This document shows, in pieces, positions 13,565 to 25,589 of a stretch of DNA of 64,000 nucleotides. The stretch's first letter is position 1, and every line of letters starts with the position of its first letter. The DNA comes from Phragmites australis (taxonomy: Eukaryota > Streptophyta > Magnoliopsida > Poales > Poaceae). The notes under the pieces are model-generated. The model was not told where the DNA came from. It did not search any database and worked only from the letters and a program-made list of their open reading frames with translations. The stretch spans positions 10,333,501 through 10,397,500 of the forward strand of contig NC_084932.1 in the NCBI RefSeq assembly GCF_958298935.1, given 5' to 3'. Position numbers and translations under genes: made by a program.

Positions 13565-14127
13565 TTAGTACTACTGTTCTCAAGATGAGCAGCGTGAGTA
13601 TGAAGGTATTCGCAAGACTTAATCCATATAGAGTACACATAGGTAATCCGACTCTAGTGATTATGCATTAAGCCATTAGGAAGGAGAAGGTCACAAGGTT
13701 ATGTAAATTCATATGTGTAAGTAACCTAGAGACATATGCATGAGCACCTATACTTAACCAAACAAACCTTTCCAAACCTATAAACAACATGAATGTAAAT
13801 GTAAATGGAACCATCTCATGTGATCAATGACAACTATGCCCAACAAAGTCATACCAATCATCCCACATTCATGACTCTACGACCGATGCAAATGGATAGG
13901 AGCATGCTCATGATCGAGAGTGCAGCAATTCAAATTATTTTACATCATATAGGGGGTACAACTTTACCCATACGACACGATGACCATACGGCTTGAGTGA
14001 TCACATAGGCCCACCCAAGGGGGTACCAGTGTCAACCTTTCTCATACTCGGAACCACCCACTTGCAATACTTCGATGGCACCGGGGTTACCGCGAACGTG
14101 TCCCGAACACCTCCGGCTCCCCGCCAC
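13565..14127 (-). mobile_element. Old LTR-like element, segment 1 of 3
   Basis: This stretch matches about 19800-20290 in order, including the GAGTAYGAAGGTAYTCGCAAG block and the GACCATACGGCTTG and AAGGGGGTACC blocks. It stops where the 14128-19262 element begins and its sequence logically resumes at 19268 and 22315. It therefore represents the oldest layer of the nest. The left end is truncated near 13565. Confidence 0.6.
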
Positions 14128-14650
14128 TGTCAGGACCCCAAACCCGGGTTCCCCTGTGCCTCCTGTATCAGTCCCTGGATCAAGTAGCTGATACGCACAG
14201 AATTCAACAGAATGATATCAAATACATACTTCGAATACAAATAAGTAAAATAAATACCTGAAAAGAGAAAAGATGGTCCGGTGGACAAGAATCCACAGCA
14301 GACCAGCCAGGCAGAAGAGCCTACAGCGCAGCGGAGCGAAATGACGATGCAACCCAATGCCACAGGCAACTCGGGTGCGGACGCGACCTTAGACTTCTTC
14401 TCTTCGACTTCATCTGGGTTGAGGTTGATCTCCAACTCAACAATCTGAAAGCAACAAGACTGAGTACGGAAGGTACTCAACAAGTCCTATACTACTTCAA
14501 AGGGGTTGATAGATGCATAATGAATATTTGAAGGATAAGGCTTTACGGCATAGTTTTAAGCGTAAAGCAGGTTTTATGCAGATATCAAGTTATATTCTTC
14601 ATTATTAACTTTTTGAAATAAATGTAACAAAGCTGTTGAAAACAAAGGCA

Positions 14651-15050
14651 GGCATCTTCTGTTGGTACTGAGTATCACCTCAAGTTCCCAACGCATTAGA
14701 AGGTAACCTGATAACAAAGCTTTCAAAACGGTTTAGAAGTAAAACGGATCAGGCAACTTCTGTTGGTACTGAGTATCACCTCAAGTCCCCAACGCATTAG
14801 AAGGCAACCTGATAACAAAGCTTTTAAAACGGTTTAGAAGTAAAACGGTTCAGGCATCTTCTGTTGGTACTGAGTATCACCTCAAGTCCCCAACGCATTA
14901 GAAGGCAACCTAATAACAAAGCTTTTAAAACGGTTTAGAAGTAAAACGGTTCAGGCATCTTCTGTTGGTACTGAGTATCACCTCAAGTCCCCAACGTATT
15001 AGAAGGTGACCTGATAGCAAAGCTGTCGAAATAGTTTTTAAAACCAAAAC
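14651..15050. repeat. 101-bp tandem repeat, four copies
   Basis: The block GGCAWCTTCTGTTGGTACTG recurs at 14651, 14752, 14853 and 14954, a regular 101-bp spacing. The copies are nearly identical except for the last, which diverges after about 65 bp. The array belongs to element A. Confidence 0.9.
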
Positions 15051-17449
15051 CAAGGTAACAAGTTGTATCTGGGGGTTTTCAGTCCTGGGAGGGGCTATAC
15101 CTCACTCCGCAGTCCCTTTTATCACATCTGGTGTACCTCTAGTACCACACAGCTTCTGGCGGATCGAGCCAGGAACCACATCACACGGACATCTAGTCCA
15201 CACACTCACGCATCAAGACACACGCACCCTGAGTCTAGTCAAGCGTGACCATGCCTTCGCATGTCCATGACCGCGGACACGGCTATTCGAATAGGTTTAC
15301 ACTCTGCAGAGGTTGTACAGCTTTACCCATGCGATATGCTCAGCCTCCATCCGTTGAAAACGGAGGAGCGAATCATACCGAGACCTTTCCAACACCTTCC
15401 CTGCCGGGCTTTTCCACGTCGCACGTCAAGGACCAGAGCTGTATGTTCCGAAGGCCAGCATCCCTTTTTAAGCCTAAGCCGGTACCTGAAACCTCCAAAC
15501 AGCCGACGGGATAGTCACTTGACTGCTCGTTACTCTCAGCCTCCTGGTATTATGCCCAACCCAGTCTGGTGAAGGGAGAAGTCAAGTCCTGCCCATACAG
15601 GACGCATGGTTGCACGGGGTGGCTAAGCATGATGGCGCAAGACTCGGTCCTTAAGCGGCCGGGCTAGGCATCTTCCTGGGCAATGAATACCACCATGTAA
15701 CTCAAGCCCCCAAGAGCATCCTCCCCGGAGGACCACTCTACCTGCCCGCGCCAAAACAGTTTTCACCCATTTTTACACATCACCTTCCATGTCCCACATG
15801 ACATCAAGGATTTCTCGACCATCACGGAATTCACAACCATCAAGGAATCATGGTATATGAGTTATTGTTGATAATAGCAAATTGGTCTCCAAGAGAAGTG
15901 TTTTAAAAGCAATATCTCCGAGGAGACGTATTTTAAAAGCGACATCTCCGAGGAGATGTATTCAATCCTAAGCATGCTAGATATCAAGGTGTCGTCTATT
16001 GTTAATATATATAACAACAGGTATTCCTAGGGTGATATGTATTCTGGATGATAACATGTATGGCATGGCAGTGTTGATAGGGTTAACTACTACAAGTAGT
16101 TTGAAAGAAATGCAATATATAGCACATGCGATAATAAGTCTGATTTTAGTTGATCATATATATTATTCGAAAACATAGGTTCAATATGATCAAGGAAATA
16201 GGACTTGCCTTCTTGAAGGGTCAATTCAAGATTGGTCTTGTCGTTCACATCATTCGGGTTCTTCATCGCTGGATCTTGCCTTCAGTCCCTTCCTCGCGTT
16301 CTTGCTTAGAACCATGACTTCGAGCCTACGTAGATTAACGACAAAAAACGCACAACGACTAAGCAATTGAACACCATAATAAAACCAAATGAAATATCAA
16401 AGCGGAAGAAGAACGACGAAGAAAACGACGAAAGCTAAACCTAGCGGAAGACGATCGATAACTCTAAGCAACACGAAGCTAGTACACAGAGAATAACGGA
16501 ATAATCTAGCGAAGCTAGGCTAAGTTATTAACCTAGTTGTCATCAACTTAAGAGAAAACCTGAACAAATCACCATTAACTAGGTGAACTCTTATTAGATT
16601 AACTGTCGAAGGACGACAGCTAAAGATTCTATGTGTAGGTAAGTGCACGTGTATCGACATAACATATGTGTAATACTTACGTTTATATGTATGTGAACAT
16701 GTATACATAAGTATAACTCTAGACAATTATATATGCTTAAGTGTGAAGATTAAACACTCTAATTTATAGCACTAAACCTGGTTATTTAGTAACTAATCTT
16801 AATTACTTAGTTTGTTAATTGCCACACTAATTAAGTTATATTTAATACTATCATAAAAGCATACAGGTAATTAATTAATTAGATTAATCTATCCTTTGAA
16901 TCTAATTAATTAATTATTAAAAGGGTATTCAATTAATTGATTACTAATGATAAAATATTCTATCATATTCTAATGATTGATATTTATTTATTTAACAGCT
17001 ACACGAGTTAATTTATTACCTTAATTGAACTAAGATTAATTGTAAGCCATCACATGAAATAACAATACACTGCAACATTGATTAAAAGATTAATCTAAAA
17101 CCTACCCTTTAACTCATATGATGATTAACCTATACTTAAGCGAGATTAATATAAGCAACTTAAATATGATTATATCTCAAACACATTTATAGAATTATCT
17201 AAACTCGACTTTATTTATTAAAGGAGAAAATCTAAATCTAGATCAAATGCCGCAATACAAATAATTACCAAACGAGAATTAAACGGACTCCAAAATTTAC
17301 AAGATTTGGCATGGAGATAGATTATGATTTTAGAGGAATATTGGCGAATGAATCGCCAAAATCGGAGTTGAAACGGATGAATTACGGACGACGGAAGATT
17401 TGCCGGAAAGGATAATTCCAGGAAATTAAAAAGAAGTACTGTTCTGTAG

Positions 17450-18360
17450 ACTTGGTCTACGGGATTGGTGAACCGTGGTCGGCTCTGAGGGTGGTTCACG
17501 GTGCACCAGAGGCTAATGGACTCAGTTCATGGTCCGTGGACCGGTGTGGGCTGCGGCTGTGTGGTCCACCGTGGACCAGGCCGGTGGACTGGCCCGTGGG
17601 GCCCACATACCGGTGAGAGGGGGGGGCACCAAAGGATAAGGCCGATCGGCCCTTTTCCCGTGTGGCACAGAGAGGCAGAGTGAGGGGCAGCCAGAGAGAG
17701 GGAGCGACGGCGGAAGGGAGGTGGTCGGCCGGGCGGGGCGGCTGGCGAGCGGCCGGGGAGAGAGGAGAAGCCGGCCGGAGAGGAGACCGGGGCTTGAAGG
17801 CGGCGCAGTGCGGGATGGTGGCCGGCCGAGATGGGGAGCTCGGCGGCGAGACGGCAAGAGGGGCGACCTGGAGGCGCGGCCGAGGCGGCATGGCGCACCG
17901 GGAGGGAGACGGTGCACGCGGGCACGGTGGCGACTGAGCGCGGCGTGCGGACGGCAGCCGAGCGGCGCGGCGCGCGGATGGCAGCACGGGCGGCGCGACC
18001 GAGGGAGAAGAGTGGAAGCCGGAGGCTCACCGGTGGTGGCGCGTCGGCGTAAGGGAGACAGGGCGACGACGGTAGAAGCCGGGGCAGCACGCGAGCGGGG
18101 CCGGCGGGGCGCGGGACGACGCGGCGGCCGGAGAATGCGCGCACACCAGCGGCGCAGCGCGACGCGGTGCGGCGTACGGGCGGAGGCTGGGCTGCTCAGC
18201 GTGCCAGGACGGTGCCGAGGGGCGCGACCGAGCGGTCGGTGGTCTGAACGGCGGCCGAGCAGAAGTGGATGCTGGCCGGGGTGGTGCGCACGCGGGTGGC
18301 GCTGCGCTACTGTGTGCTCAGCGGCAGTGACACGGCGGCGGCCAGAACGACGCGCATGAC
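17450..18360. other. GC-rich block without a supported gene
   Basis: A sharp rise in GC content lies between AT-rich flanks inside element A. It opens long overlapping frames on both strands, up to 212 codons. Their translations are Arg/Ala/Gly- or Pro/Ser/Arg-rich low-complexity sequence with no recognisable domain. I treat them as composition artefacts, possibly from a captured promoter or first exon. Confidence 0.5.
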
Positions 18361-19318
18361 GAGCTGCTGCTGCTGCGCTATGCGTATGCTTGTGTGTGTT
18401 TGAGCTCCTGCAGGTGTGTATGTATGCTTGTGTGTGAGGAAGAGGAGGCTTGCAGGTGAAGGCAGAGGTTGGAGGGGAGGTGATGGCCGGTATGGGAGCA
18501 CGGCATGGGTGCTGTGATTTGGTCGGTGCTCAGAGAGAGAGAGAAGAGTAGGCATGGGAGAAGGAAGGAGAGCAGGGCATGGGCTGGAGAGAAGGAGAGA
18601 TGAGAGAGAGACAACAGTGAGATGAGAGAAAGAGATATTTGTGTATTTGAGTTTGTAATGATTCAATTTGAATAGGTTAAATTGAATCGAATTGGCATAA
18701 TTCAAATGAGTTCGAATTAGAAACTGATAAGACTTTGTAATGAGGATTCGAATTGCATGTGGGTACGAAATCGATAATGATTGATGAATCTGGATTTGAG
18801 ATTGATTCAAAAAGAGTAATCGAATTTGGATTTGAAATGGAGTTAGGCATAATTCAAATAAGGGTATTTGAATTAGGAATAATATTTGAACTGGAAGCAT
18901 CGGGATTTGGAAGATGTTTGAATTCAGAGAATTGAATTCAATTTGAATGTGGATTTGGGAGATTGCCGAGAAGAACTAGAATAGATTCGAACTGAGAAGC
19001 ATTCAATTCGAATTGCTACGCAAAGAACCATAAGAATCAATAAACCAAAATGCATATGATCGATTCAATGCAATGATTAATTTAGAAATTAACTTAGTGA
19101 TCTTTGGAATACTTAGCCAAAATAATATATTTGAGTATGTACTACAAGTATATACATCAAATATATATATCCTTGATTTTATACTGGTTTAATAATTAGA
19201 AAAAGTTTTAATTTGGAGCGAATTTTGCTATATCTTTATATGCTAAAATTCAGGGTGTTACAGCCACCTTGTTTCTCCTTTTCTTTTTCTCTTACACGTC
19301 ACAGGACCGCAAGGCAAG

Positions 19319-22309
19319 TGTGAAGACCCGTCCAAACAGTATTCAAATTAATCATCAGGCAGATCATTATTAATAATCCAACCTCGATGATTAACCCGAA
19401 TACCATTCTGGCAGTCCCGGCACGTGTTTTGTGCCCAAGGATCGGAACATATGCCTCCAACATAGTGCATCACAACATAGCTTAATAAAGAGCAAGTAAT
19501 AAACATTTATATTACAAATATTAAGCATGCAACTGATTTCAATAATTTACAACAAAAGCGAGCTAGGAGGAGACAAAATCCCTCAACTCCTAACTAACAA
19601 AAGAGACTACGCAGCGGAAGAAAATAAACTATACAACAAAAGGATATGGAGCCACATGCCCTTAGGCTCCATACCAAAACACTGAGTTCGGAGTAGAGTG
19701 AGCTACTCCTGCCCGCCACCCTGATCGGCAGGCACAAAGTAGCCAAACACCGCCTCATCCTCGCCGACCTGTGAACCTGCATCAACTTAAGGGCAGCACC
19801 CTGAGTACGAAGGTACTCGCAAGTCTTACACAATATAGAGCACATATGCATCGCTCAACTCCAAGGATCATGCATTAGCTGGTATCAAGGATTAAACATG
19901 GTTAAGTGAATTAAAGCGGTAAGAAACCCAGACATATGTGTATGCAACTAACTTGACCAACATATATGACACTACCCTGCATCACCAACTGAACATAAGT
20001 AATTGTAATCAACATGTGTATCAAAAGTATAACAAGTACAAACTTTGACCAAACCCACATAACCACCATGTCCATACCACCACCACAAACCTGAACCACA
20101 AATCCACAACGAACCTCTACGACCGATACGGATGAAACAATAGCATGCTCATGACCGAGAGCGCGGCAGTTCGAACTGTTTATACACCCTGCAATGCAGG
20201 GGATACTCCTAGACTCACCTGACACGAGGACCATACGGCTTGTACCACCCGCTAAAGTACACACAAGGGGGTACCCGTGACAACCTTTCCCAACCAGCCC
20301 CAACCATGTGGGGCATGCATCGCTTGGGCGGCGATACTAGAACTACTCCCAGAGCAAACTAGTACCGCTTACAAGCCCGCTTGCTCTCACCATCGATGTT
20401 CACACCCACAAAGCCACAGCTGCGAAGGTATTTGGCTCGCCTTACCATTAGATCGGCATGTGGTGAGTAAGGTAAGTGCTAAAGCCAACGGTACCGACGG
20501 ACGGCCTTAAACGATGTAAGCGGTCTATGGTGCTTGGGTTTCCTCTCCCGACCTGTCCCCTGGACTTTCTACCGAGGCAGACGACACCTCTAACACCACC
20601 CACATCTCATCTCATACTCATCACTCACCAACCACCTCACCAACAGCATGTATTTGTAATCAATAGTAATCCCTACACTCGCGAACAACAGAAAACACTG
20701 TCGTTCGACTTCTACCAAAAGACCTATGCATTGCTAAGCATGTATATTGTACTCGTACCTAGACATAACACCATCTCTAGGCTACAAGGAAATTACTTGA
20801 ACAATTGACCAAGGTAGAAAGATGCAATCGGCATAGGTTCTACCCAAGGGTACCCGACACATGCATACATACATAAGCATATTCATCAATTGAGACTTCC
20901 AAATTTGACATGGGTGAAATATGTTAGTTGCTTACCTTGAAGCACTGGTTCACAAAGGTGCGGTACCTCGGGATCGACCTTAGTCTCCAGGATCGATGGA
21001 TCGGCGTGTTCTAAGAAACATAACGCGTGCAATGATAAGAAAAAATGAAATGCAGCAATCTAAGTCACAAGGTGCAAATGATGAAATGCCATGAAAATAT
21101 ACTTTAAAATGTAGGAAAATATTTTTCCTAGCTAGAACAAGTCATAATAATACTAGCAAAATTGGTTTCATCCATTTTGGACTTGTAAAGAATTAATGAA
21201 ACTTAAGCCTAAATAATTAGCCTCAAAAACTTAATTCGATATTTAATGGATGGAGATATTTTTAATAGATAGAGTAGTTTATTGTGAAACCAACAAAATT
21301 GGTTTCATGATTTTTGAAGTTCGTATGAATTAATTATGAATTTTACAAGTTATCAGCAGAGGTTGATGAACAGTGCACCCGGATACTTCCGTGAAGGCCG
21401 GATACTCCGCGGTACCGGAGACTTTGGGAGACTCTCCGGCAGCACCCTCTCTGTTGTTTTTGGCTGGAGCTCACCTGGAGACTCCGGGGAAGCTCCAGAA
21501 CTGGACTATTTTGAGGGGAAAAAATACCCAGAACGAATTGCAATCTTCTTCAAACCAAAAGGGAACATGTTTGAACTAGTTCAAGGGTTCTAGAACTTAT
21601 TTAACAACCTAAAAACTCCATTCCTAACTCAAATTCATCTAGTTCCTCAAATTAGGTCTAAAACATTCAAAAATACCCAAACTTCACCACCGAGCTCCAA
21701 ATTCGGATTTCGACCAACCAAATGCATATCCAAGCCATGGGAAGCCTAGAGGACTTACCCAAGGTGCTTTGTCGAGATTGGGGACCGTCGGGAGAAGGAG
21801 AAAACGGTAGAAAATCGAAGAACTCCGGTGTTCTTCACTTTTCAACTCTAACACCAAAAGACATCCAAATCGGCTCAAATCCTTCGGGAATAAGCAAATA
21901 AATTGGAGGAATGGAATGCTTGTGAGCTTGTGATCGCAATGGTACCACATGCATACCTTGATTTTAGCTCCTAGAGCGCGGATTTGAGGGAGAAAGGAGA
22001 GAGGGAGTGAGAGGGAGAGTGAGCTCTTGCTCCCTTGCTTTGGCTGGTTGGGAGAGGAGAGAGGCACGTGAGTTGGAGTGAGGGAGCAGGTGGGGCTGCT
22101 GCCCAAGTGGAGGGAGAGATGGTGGGGCCAGGGTGGGTCCCACATGTTAGAGAGAAAGAGGTCTATTTTAACTGCGAATTTAATTTTTTTCTCTCCCGAA
22201 TTTCTTTCTCTCATCTAATTGATTTCAAACAAAGTGCTCAAAAATACTTATGACGTTAATGATGCATGATTAAGCTTAATCACACGATTATGGAATTTGG
22301 GACGTGACA
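19319..22309 (-). mobile_element. Large LTR-like element B with GCAAG target duplication
   Basis: A 2,991-bp block begins TGTGAAGACCCG and ends GGGACGTGACA, so it has TG...CA ends. GCAAG flanks it on both sides (19314-19318 and 22310-22314). No coding domain or internal LTR pair is seen, so it is best read as a solo LTR or a compact non-autonomous element. Reading in reverse the start is TGTCACGTCCC. That is like the forward start at 23552 and suggests minus orientation. Its interior shares long ordered blocks with 13565-14127 and 22315-23050. Confidence 0.75.
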
Positions 22310-22314
22310 GCAAG

Positions 22315-23050
22315 TGTCAGCACGACGTATGATATTTGGCTTACCTTACCATTAGATTAGCATGTTGTTAGTACGGAAGTGCTAGAGCTAATGCAAGCGG
22401 TCTATGATGTCCGATCTCCTCTTCTGAACTACCCTGAGGAACTCTTCCGGGGCGGAAGACACCCCTATAACCGCCCACATCTCACCTCAACCCCACCACT
22501 CATCCAACTATCAATATCATAATCAATATTTGTGAATGATAAGTAAGCCCCAAGGTTGTGAACAACGGCTAAACCATTGCTCGACTTCTACTAAGGACCT
22601 ATGCATTGCTAAGCAATTCGAACGACTCTTAAGTTAGACATCGACAATGTCATCAAGGCTACAAGGATATGGATAGTCAACAACTCAAGATAGAGGTAAT
22701 GCATCAACATAGGTTCTACCCATAGACGCCCGACATTAACTCACTGTACATGCAAACTTATATAAATCATAACTTATCAATTTAGACTCTATAATTCAAT
22801 TAAAGGGTGCAATATGCTTAGATGGTTGCCTTGCTACTCTGGGATTTGCATGATACTTCCCACACAACATTCGCAAAACTCCGGGCGATTGGTGTCGCTT
22901 TCACTCGCTTGGATCATCGGCTCAACGCTCTCTAAAAAGAATAAGAATGCATTGCGTAAATAATAAACAATAGAAAAAATATGCACATGTTGCATGCTTG
23001 AATAATACTAGAGCATCGTGCTTCGAAAAATTTTGCAAAAACTCGCTAAG
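22315..23050 (-). mobile_element. Old LTR-like element, segment 3 of 3
   Basis: The stretch resembles 20430-21060 of element B block by block, for example CTTACCATTAGATYRGCATG and AAGCGGTCTATG. Joined with 13565-14127 and 19263-19318 it would restore one continuous element, split by insertions A and B. Its right limit is unclear. Confidence 0.6.
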
Positions 23051-23550
23051 TGATTAGGGTTTTGAAGTTTGAAACCCCGGACAAGCTAACCTAAGTACAC
23101 ATAGCCTTACATGGCTGGCGGTCAAACCGACGTAGAGGTGACAGGCAGCGAGGGTAGGGCGCCATGGCGATTGGTGATGGAGATGAGGGGATAGTTGGAG
23201 AAGGAATGGGAACCTAGGTGCGTCCACCTCTCCATGGTGGCATGCGATGGCCCCGCCATTCCCTCCCTCTGTCGGAAGGCCAACGGCCCCCCAATGCGCA
23301 GCCGTGGCCACCGTGTGGCCATGACCTACTTGTGGTGCGCAATGACACCCCCCCTTCGGGCATTGACACATGGCTCCAGCACAAGCCTTTCCAATCTGGC
23401 TCCGCTCTTCCGAGCGACGTGGCCATGGTGGCCGCTCCTCCGAGCGGCAGTGGTGACCATCTTTGAGGTCTAGCCTCGGCAACAGCCCTTCTTCGGGAGC
23501 GAGCGGAGATGTCAGCGGCGGTGGCTCCCAACCTCTGGCAGTGGCTCTGT
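23051..23550. other. GC-rich unassigned DNA
   Basis: Open frames occur on both strands (for example 23054-23482 minus and 23195-23473 plus) but none resembles a known protein. The position suggests it belongs to the old LTR-like element or to a fragment trapped in it. Confidence 0.35.
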
Positions 23551-23551
23551 G

Positions 23552-25190
23552 TTACGTCCCAAAATACTAATTATGTAATTAAGCATGCATGATCATCATC
23601 GCATGTAATTATACGTATTTGCTTATCGAGTTGAGTCGAAATGTATTTCAAATACTTTAGAGATGGTCTAGAGCACTTTGAAGAAGCCCCAAATACTTAG
23701 AAAAAGGTGAAGAGTGAAGATAAGGGGACACACTTAGGAAAATTAAGCAAAAAACTGCCCTCGCGGTCTAACTAGGCTTACCCACGGTCTGACCGCTAGG
23801 TATGCAGCCATTTGGGCTTACCACGTGGAGTTACCGTGGTCTGACCGGGAGCATTGGCAGTCTGACCGCCAGAGCGCAGAGACTCAACTTAAGTGATTTG
23901 ATCACTCTCTCTTGCTCTCTCTCTCTCTCACTCACTCCCTCACTCTCTGCCTCACTCCACCTTAGAGAGAGAAGGAGAGCTCCACCTCAATATCCACGAC
24001 GACCGGAGATCGGCGGCGGGAACCTCCCCAAGCTTTCGAAGGACTTCCTTGAGCTCCTCCCCTCTTCTCCCTCACCTGGGGCACGCTCATCCAACCTCAA
24101 GCCTGCACGCCACCCCGGAGCTCGATCTCCAAACCGAAGCTTCTCCGGAGTGGATTGATCCGCTAGGAAGGTCCCACACACTAAGGTGAGGCATCCTCTA
24201 TCATTTTCCTGTTGTTTTTGAGCTCGATTTGACCCTCATGTCATTTAGATCCAAGTTCAACCTATCCTAGATCCAATTCATAGGGTACTTTGAGTTTACC
24301 TCGGTGAATGTTATCTAAATCACTTTAGAAGCATCTCACTAGTCCCATACAGCATTTTGGTACCCTTCATTGTCGAAGGTTTCGCCAGAGTCCTCGCCCA
24401 TGACCCCACAAAGGTGCTGCCGGTAAGGTCTGTCTGACCGCCAGTTAGGGCCAGAAAATCTGAGTTGAAAACCCTATATAGGGGTCAGACTGCCACTAGG
24501 GCCGGTCTGGACACCATACAGCGGTTTGACCGTGAGCATGCCTACGATCTGGCCGCTGGAGACCGAAACTCTCTGCAAGCTTGCTACATATGTGTGATCC
24601 TGAGCTCCTCGTTCAGCGCCCTCCGCTCGCTGACACTCCGCGTGGCCGCCGGTCTCCCTTGGAACCGCCGAGGCAGCGGGCGTGGCTTGTCCGTGGTGCA
24701 CGCCATCTAGGGCTAGGACATGGCCATCCAAGCGGTGTATGTGAACTTGATCTTTCTCTTACTGGCGTTGCATCATGTGTATGAATCAGTTAGGAGATTA
24801 AATGGTGAGCTATTGATCTGATTGGTGCATGTATTTTGGTTGCTCACTAAGTAGAGATGAGATTCTGTCTGGAGTGCCCGAAGGAGCTGGTTAACCATGT
24901 CTGAGCCATCATTCTGCACCATTGCGGGAGGGTGGTCTGGTCACCGATGCCGGTGCGCGGGATCCAGCAGGCAACGGTAGCATGAAGTGGGGTGCCGCGG
25001 CGGCTCTTCTCGGCGCGTGTCAATCTTACTGGATATTTTTAGTGTTTTTTTTTCTTTTTTTCTCCTTATCCTTTCACTGCCAGGGTGTGCTGATCTTCTT
25101 CTTTTTTTCTCTTTACCCTTTCTCTGGATACTGCGGCAACCTTAGTTGAACACCTGATACTTTGCAGATCATAGACGTCAGTAACAAATC
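23552..25190 (+). mobile_element. Further LTR-like sequence, plus orientation
   Basis: The sequence TGTTACGTCCCAAAATACT resembles, in the opposite orientation, the end of element B. The following 1.2 kb contain several GGTCTGACCGC-type palindromes (near 23765, 23838, 23860, 24430 and 24520), seen in large grass LTRs. The 3' end and target duplication were not found. The open frames at 23802-24158 and 24465-24710 show no recognisable protein. Confidence 0.45.
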
Positions 25191-25356
25191 CGATGCCAGC
25201 GGTTAAAAAAGGATTACGTGGCCTAGCTGGTTGTTGGCTAACGCGACCGCGTTTAGATCATTAAAGATACTGCACTGAACCTATAAGACTACACACGTCC
25301 AGTACTACAATGCTCTGAACCTATTAGTAGTTGAAGCTTGCTGTACGATGGCAAGT

Positions 25357-25466
25357 GTAATTTTCATATATTTTATATCGTACGATGACAATTGCAATTT
25401 CCTAAGGCTACAAGAGTCACTTATTCGTCTGTAATTTTCATATATTTTATATCGTACGATGAAAAT
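25357..25466. repeat. 74-bp direct duplication
   Basis: GTAATTTTCATATATTTTAT followed by ATCGTACGATGA occurs at 25357 and again at 25431. The duplicated part is about 34 bp and contains the palindrome ATCGTACGAT. The surrounding DNA from 25190 to 25590 is AT-rich and otherwise featureless. Confidence 0.7.
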
Positions 25467-25589
25467 TGACCACTAAGCAAATTACTAGGACTATACCTAA
25501 GTTGAGGTAAGATTCTTGAAATTCTAATTAAGTGATATTTAACAATTCAATTTTAGGAATGTAAATAGCAAGAGTATAATTTGCATAAA

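Larger units (their letters stand above)
14128..19262 (-). mobile_element. Large LTR-like element A with GCCAC target duplication
   Basis: A 5.1-kb block begins TGTCAGGACCCC and ends in CA. It is flanked by GCCAC on both sides (14123-14127 and 19263-19267), the 5-bp duplication made by LTR-retrotransposon integrases. No internal direct LTR pair or polymerase genes are visible, so it may be a solo LTR of a family with giant LTRs, or a non-autonomous derivative. The right end read in reverse resembles the TGT.AC..CCC starts of other elements here, suggesting minus orientation. It contains a 101-bp tandem repeat (14651-15050), an AT-rich block (16500-17450) and a very GC-rich block (17450-18360). 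Confidence 0.7.

Noticed and set aside
14651..15050. CRISPR-like repeat array
   Set aside because: The whole 101-bp unit is repeated with no variable spacer; it is a plain tandem repeat within a retroelement.
17496..18359. Open frames of up to 212 codons on both strands
   Set aside because: Low-complexity Arg/Gly/Ala or Pro/Ser translations inside an LTR-like element, mutually overlapping and without homology I can recognise.
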